Positions 7,765 through 11,707 of a stretch of DNA of 11,707 nucleotides are shown here, piece by piece. How positions within the stretch are numbered: the stretch's first letter is position 1; each line of letters starts with the position of its first letter. Source of the DNA: Candidatus Competibacteraceae bacterium. Its GTDB lineage: Bacteria > Pseudomonadota > Gammaproteobacteria > Competibacterales > Competibacteraceae. A program made the translations under genes and the position numbers. The stretch covers positions 1 to 11,707 of the forward strand of contig JAAUQA010000054.1 in the NCBI GenBank assembly GCA_012032855.1, given 5' to 3'. Below the pieces are notes generated by a model. The model ran no database searches, was not told where the DNA came from, and saw only the letters and a program-made list of their open reading frames with translations.

Positions 7765-9538
7765 GTGCTCGTCCACGCGTTTCCAAATTGCGAAAATCTC
7801 AACATGCTGTGGGCATCGTTGCTGGTTGAAGAACTGCTTAGAAAACGGCGTTTAATTATTTTTTGTCTGTCTCCCGGCTCTCGTTCGACACCATTAACGG
7901 TAGCCGTCGCCCGCCATCCCAACGCCGGCAAACGAATCATTCATGACGAACGCAGTGCCGCCTTTCATGCATTGGGCTATGCGCGCGCGACCGGTAAGCC
8001 CGCAGCGCTGATCTGCACTTCCGGCACGGCAGTGGCTAACTACCTGCCAGCGGTGATAGAAGCGGCCGTCGACCGAGTGCCGTTGTTGGTGATTTCCGCC
8101 GACCGGCCTCCGGAACTGCAGGAAACCGGTGCCAACCAAACCATCCGCCAAAGTCATCTGTTTGGAGACTATGCCAAATGGTATTGCGCCTTGCCGTGTG
8201 CGGATATGGCGATGCCGGCGCGGATGGTGTTGACCACGGTCGACCAAGCGGTGTATCGGGCGAGATCGCTACCTGCCGGCCCGGTTCATCTGAACTGCGC
8301 ATTCCGGGAACCGCTCGCTCCTGAGAAAACCTGGATCGACCCCGAGTACACAACGGGCTTGCGCGCCTGGTTCGAGTGCGCAGCTCCTTGGACTGAATAC
8401 CAGACACCCGTGCGGCCCTTGGATAAACCGGCACTCAATCGGATCAGCGCCATGTTGCAAGCGACACAACGTGGTTTTATCGCAGTGGGAAGACTGCATA
8501 CGGAGGCGGAACGGACGGCAGTCGCACATCTGTTGCAACGTTTGCAATGGCCGGTGTACGCCGATATCGCTTCCGGGCTCCGACTCAGCGCGATGGAAGC
8601 ACCGCTGATCCCCTATTCCGATCAGTTATATCGCTCCCAGCGCTGGAACACTGGGCAACCGGAAACCGTATTGCACATCGGCGGACAATGCGTATCGAAA
8701 CGCTATTTGCAATTTGTCGAAGCCTTGCCGGCAACGACCCAGTACCTGCTGGTCGACACACATCCGTGTCGTGACGATCCCGGTCACCGGGTATCCTACC
8801 GGCTGGAGGCAGACATCGAACCGTTCTGCCGGGCGTTGGGGGCACTGGCCGGCCATCTGAAGCCACGCGAACTCGACACCTGGACCCAAGCCTTGGTGGA
8901 CCAGTCGGCGTTAGTCCAACACGCGCTAGCGCAATTCATGGCGACGCCCGACCTGAATGAAATCGCTGTAGCCCGATTGCTAGCCGACCATATCCCCCAA
9001 CATCACGGTCTGTGGTTAGCCAATAGTATGCCGGTTCGAGATATGGACATGTATGGCAAACCCCAGACCGCGCGGTGCGAATCGGTGCTAACCGAGGCGC
9101 CAGCGGCATCGACGGTACGGTAGCCAGCGCCTGCGGTTTCGCCGCCGGTTGCAGCAACCGGTCACTTTGCTGATCGGCGATTTGGCGCTCCTACACGATC
9201 TCAACTCCCTGCTGCTAGCCCAGACGGAGCGGATGATCATCGTGGTGATCAACAACGACGGCGGCGGAATTTTCTCGTTCCTACCGATTGCTCGTTACGA
9301 GGATGTGTTCGAGGACTATTTCGCCACCCCGCATCAGTTGAGCTTTCAATCCGCAGCGGAGTTGTTTTCCCTGCATTACTCGGCGCCGCAAACCCAACAG
9401 GAATTCATTGCTGCATATCAAAAGGCGCTGACCAGTTCTCGTTCCACGTTGATTGAGGTGAGTACGGATCGACGGGAGAATCTGGCCTGTCATCAACGCT
9501 TACAGCGCATGATTGCAGCACAACTGAACCCGGCGTGA
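7765..9538 (+). CDS. menD: SEPHCHC synthase, interrupted by two single-base deletions
   Basis: This thiamine-diphosphate enzyme joins 2-oxoglutarate and isochorismate to SEPHCHC with loss of CO2, the second menaquinone step. The N-terminal pyrimidine-binding domain has LSPGSRSTPL (35-44), the conserved ThDP glutamate Glu62 in DERSAAFHALG, CTSGTAVAN and SADRPPELQETGANQ (111-125). Near 9070-9074 a base is missing; the second frame reads VRIGANRGASGIDGTVAS. At 9149-9150 a T is missing, and the third frame reads LLIGDLALLHDLN and NNDGGGIFSFLPIA, the ThDP/metal-binding segment. Restoring both bases gives 591 residues (E. coli 556). The GTG start at 7765 follows the menF stop by 1 base; an ATG at 7804 is possible, but the NLN-LWASLLVEEL stretch is family-like and favours the GTG. 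The segment 7842-7864 reads oddly and is treated as a finding. Confidence 0.94.
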
Positions 9539-10629
9539 CGATAAGGCTCGCCACTTTTCAGGCGTTTGTCTACGATTTACCCTTAACGACTCCCCTGCGG
9601 ATCGGTACCGATAGCCTAACTTGTAGACAAGGGCTATTAATTCGGCTCGAAGACCGTGCTGGTTGCTGGGGTTATGGCGAAGTGGCACCGCTGCCGGGAT
9701 TGCATCAAGAAGATTTAGCAAGCGCTTTGCACCAGTGCAAAGATCTGCGACCGCTGGTGTCGGGACGGGAATTACCGGAACTGGAGCCGGATTGGCGGAC
9801 CCCGCTGGAGCACTGGTTAGCTCCCTATTCACTATATCCTTCTTTATGTCATGGTCTGGAGTCGGCATTGCTCGATTTATCGGCCTGCCGGCAAGGGCAC
9901 ACGCTGGCTGGCGTCTTACGTCCGGATGGGTATCGTAAGACGGTAAGCATTAATGGTTTGTTGGCGCGTGATGGAGAAATACGCCAACACGTTCATCAAT
10001 TAGCCGGATATCCCGCTGTTAAGCTTAAGGTAGGGAACGATTCGCTGGAACAAGAGATCCACCGGGTAAAAACTGCGCGGGCGTTATTCGGAACAGCGCT
10101 AGCGTTGCGGGTGGATGCCAATCGGGCCTGGGATTTCGCCACCGCACTGCAGTTCTGTGAAGCCGTAGCCGCATGTCGGCTCGAATACCTGGAAGAACCC
10201 CTACGCGATCCGACTCGCTTGGAGGCGCTGGGGCGACTCACCGGAGTACCCATCGCCTTGGATGAAACACTGGCTGAATCGCGCCCGGAATCGATCATCA
10301 TTCCTTCAGGTGTCATCGCTTTGGTCTTGAAACCCAGCGTGCTTGGTGGGCCCACCGCGACTGCACGCTGGCTTGATCTTGCCCGCCAGCGCGGGCTAAA
10401 GGCAGTCATCACCAGCGTGTTCGAATCCGGGGTCGGTTTGGCGCATCTGGCCAATTGCGCGGCTGCGTTGTTGGAGACCGATACCCCACTCGGACTCGAC
10501 ACCTATCGTTGGCTGGGCGAGGATTTACCCACAGTTCGATTTTCCGCAACTCAGGCAACGATTGATGTGGATAGCGTCTATTACCAAGCCCGACAATTGC
10601 ACACTGAACGGTTCAGCCGGGTAGTTTGA
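9535..10629 (+). CDS. menC: o-Succinylbenzoate synthase
   Basis: This enolase-superfamily dehydratase turns SHCHC into o-succinylbenzoate in menaquinone biosynthesis. The 364-residue protein shows an N-terminal capping domain and the barrel residues in order: Lys163 and Lys165 in VKLKVG, Asp194 in RVDANRAW, Glu220 in EYLEEP, Asp243 in IALDET, Lys266 in LVLKPSVLGG, then TSVFESGVGLAHLA. These correspond to the KxK acid/base pair, the Mg2+ triad and the second catalytic lysine. The GTG start overlaps the menD stop as GTGA (9535-9538), a sign of translational coupling. A dipeptide epimerase or N-acylamino acid racemase is the usual alternative in this superfamily, but the men context decides. The frame is intact, unlike menF and menD. 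No menE or menH follows; the next gene converges 47 bases downstream. Confidence 0.95.
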   Translation: MTIRLATFQAFVYDLPLTTPLRIGTDSLTCRQGLLIRLEDRAGCWGYGEVAPLPGLHQEDLASALHQCKDLRPLVSGRELPELEPDWRTPLEHWLAPYSLYPSLCHGLESALLDLSACRQGHTLAGVLRPDGYRKTVSINGLLARDGEIRQHVHQLAGYPAVKLKVGNDSLEQEIHRVKTARALFGTALALRVDANRAWDFATALQFCEAVAACRLEYLEEPLRDPTRLEALGRLTGVPIALDETLAESRPESIIIPSGVIALVLKPSVLGGPTATARWLDLARQRGLKAVITSVFESGVGLAHLANCAAALLETDTPLGLDTYRWLGEDLPTVRFSATQATIDVDSVYYQARQLHTERFSRVV

Positions 10630-10676
10630 TCAGTCGGCAAAAGACTGAAAGTCGGCTTGGATTTGTTTCAGGAGTT

Positions 10677-11707
10677 TCAATCTGAACCGTCTGAACCGTT
10701 GCCCGTCTGTAAATTATAATCTTTCAAGCGTCGCCACAGCGTAGTCCGGCTAATACCCAACTCTTTGGCGACCTGCCCCAAATTACCTCGAAAAAGCTCC
10801 ATCAGGCGCATAATTTCTTCGCGTTCCATGTGCTCCAGCTTCGATAGACCGCCCGGTTTAGCCTGGGGTTGGGGGGGTAGCCACTCGCCCGGCTCAATAT
10901 GCGAACCAGAAGCCAATATTAACGCGCGTTCAATGAGGTTTTCCAACTCACGCACATTGCCAGGATAATCGTAGCGGCAGAGGCCCTTGAGGGCCTGATC
11001 GGTAAAACCGGCCACTTGACTATTGAGTTTATGACCATGCTTTTGGCGACAAACTCTGCTAACAACGGAATATCATCCAGCCGTTCCCGCAACGGTGGAA
11101 TATGGATAGGAAACACATTGATACGATAATAGAGATCCGCCCTGAACCGACCTTTTTGTACTTCGGATTGCAAGTTTTTGTTGGATGCGGCGATGATCCG
11201 CACATCAACTTGCCGATACTGATTGTCACCCACGCGGCGAAAGCATCCTTCCTGTAGCACTTGAAGCAGCTTGACTTGTAATACGGTGCTCATTTCGCTG
11301 ATTTCGTCCAGGAACACCGTGCCGCCGTCGGCTGCCTCAAACAGTCCTTTCTGGTCGTTGAACGCTCCCGTGAAAGCGCCCCGTTTGTGGCCGAATAACT
11401 CGCTTTCCAAGAGTGCCTCGGGCAACGCGCCGCAGTTTTGTTCGACGAACAGCTTGTTTTTCCGCGGTCCTTGATTATGGATGAAACGCGCAAGGAGAGT
11501 TTTGCCGGTGCCGGTCTCACCGGTCAGTAATACGGATACCGGATTATCGACAACCTTGCTGACCAGGTCGAAAACCCGTGCCATTGCGGGACTAGCGCCA
11601 ATAATTTCAGAAGCATGGAGTTCACGGTCAACTTCCTTGCGCAGGTAAGCGTTCTCATCTTTGAGCCTTTCATTGGCAGCTTGCAGCTCCTTGACCAAGC
11701 GTTGGTT
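10677..11707 (-). CDS. Sigma-54-dependent enhancer-binding transcriptional regulator, 5'-partial, one single-base deletion
   Basis: This is an AAA+ activator of RNA polymerase holding sigma-54. The gene runs off the right edge, so the sensory N-terminal domain is unseen and the signal is unknown. What remains starts with a coiled-coil-like linker (rich in Leu, Glu and Lys, complement of about 11610-11700). It continues with Walker A GETGTGKT, the sigma-54-contacting loop GAFTGAF, Walker B GGTVFLDEI, and the sensor/arginine-finger stretch FRADLYYRINVFPI followed by PPLRERLDDIP. The frame then breaks at the A run complementary to 11041-11044; adding one A gives AEFVAKKHGHKLNSQVAGF and continues through YPGNVRELENLIERA to a Fis-type helix-turn-helix, VAKELGISRTTLWRRLKDY. 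Walker A ends in GKT where most family members have GKE. It converges on menC, so there is no evidence that it controls the men genes. Confidence 0.92.
10681..10698. repeat. Tandem 9-base duplication at the regulator C-terminus
   Basis: TCTGAACCG occurs twice head to tail. On the minus strand it encodes a terminal Gly-Ser-Asp-Gly-Ser-Asp tail just before the stop codon. It looks like a simple slippage duplication beyond the helix-turn-helix, and is probably neutral. Confidence 0.7.

Noticed and set aside
10631..10655. CAGTC/GACTG dyad and AGTCGG direct repeat as a bidirectional terminator between menC and the regulator
   Set aside because: The stem has only five pairs with a 7-base loop, and no T run follows on either strand.

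Overview
The window reads as a piece of a gammaproteobacterial chromosome with moderate GC content (low to mid fifties by eye). The evidence is a bacterial class I phosphoribulokinase (Calvin-Benson CO2 fixation), a YcgL-family protein (a family best known from Gammaproteobacteria), a classical menaquinone pathway cluster (menF-menD-menC) and a coenzyme-B12-dependent ethanolamine ammonia-lyase (eutBC). Together these suggest a facultatively autotrophic or mixotrophic bacterium that can use menaquinone-based respiration. I cannot name the species from sequence alone.

Layout, left to right. (1) prk on the minus strand (68-943). (2) A 127-base divergent intergenic region leading to a plus-strand GH65 glycoside phosphorylase gene (1071-3432), which is interrupted by three single-base indels. 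(3) Tail-to-tail with it, the minus-strand pair eutB-eutC (transcribed 5642 to 3438). (4) Diverging from eutB, ycgL on the plus strand (5819-6070). (5) A non-coding gap of 287 bases (6071-6357). (6) A tightly packed plus-strand operon menF (one frame break), menD (two frame breaks), menC (intact), with 1 base between menF and menD and a 4-base stop/start overlap between menD and menC. (7) Converging on menC, a minus-strand sigma-54 enhancer-binding regulator (one frame break) that runs off the right edge.

How the genes relate. MenF, MenD and MenC are three early menaquinone enzymes: chorismate to isochorismate, to SEPHCHC, and, after MenH, SHCHC to o-succinylbenzoate. MenH, MenE, MenB and MenA are not in the window. 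EutB and EutC together form the enzyme that splits ethanolamine into acetaldehyde and ammonia. No microcompartment shell gene, reactivase or permease is seen beside them. The GH65 enzyme would phosphorolyse an alpha-glucoside disaccharide to beta-glucose-1-phosphate. The sigma-54 regulator has no evident target here.

The most striking property is not a new system. Seven single-base frame breaks in four genes all fall in or next to short homopolymers or GC repeats, with every conserved motif preserved on both sides. This pattern fits uncorrected sequencing or assembly indels much better than gene decay. An eighth, self-cancelling cluster of three homopolymer insertions may be hidden at the start of menD. 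I see no convincing undescribed biological system, RNA gene, mobile element or CRISPR array.
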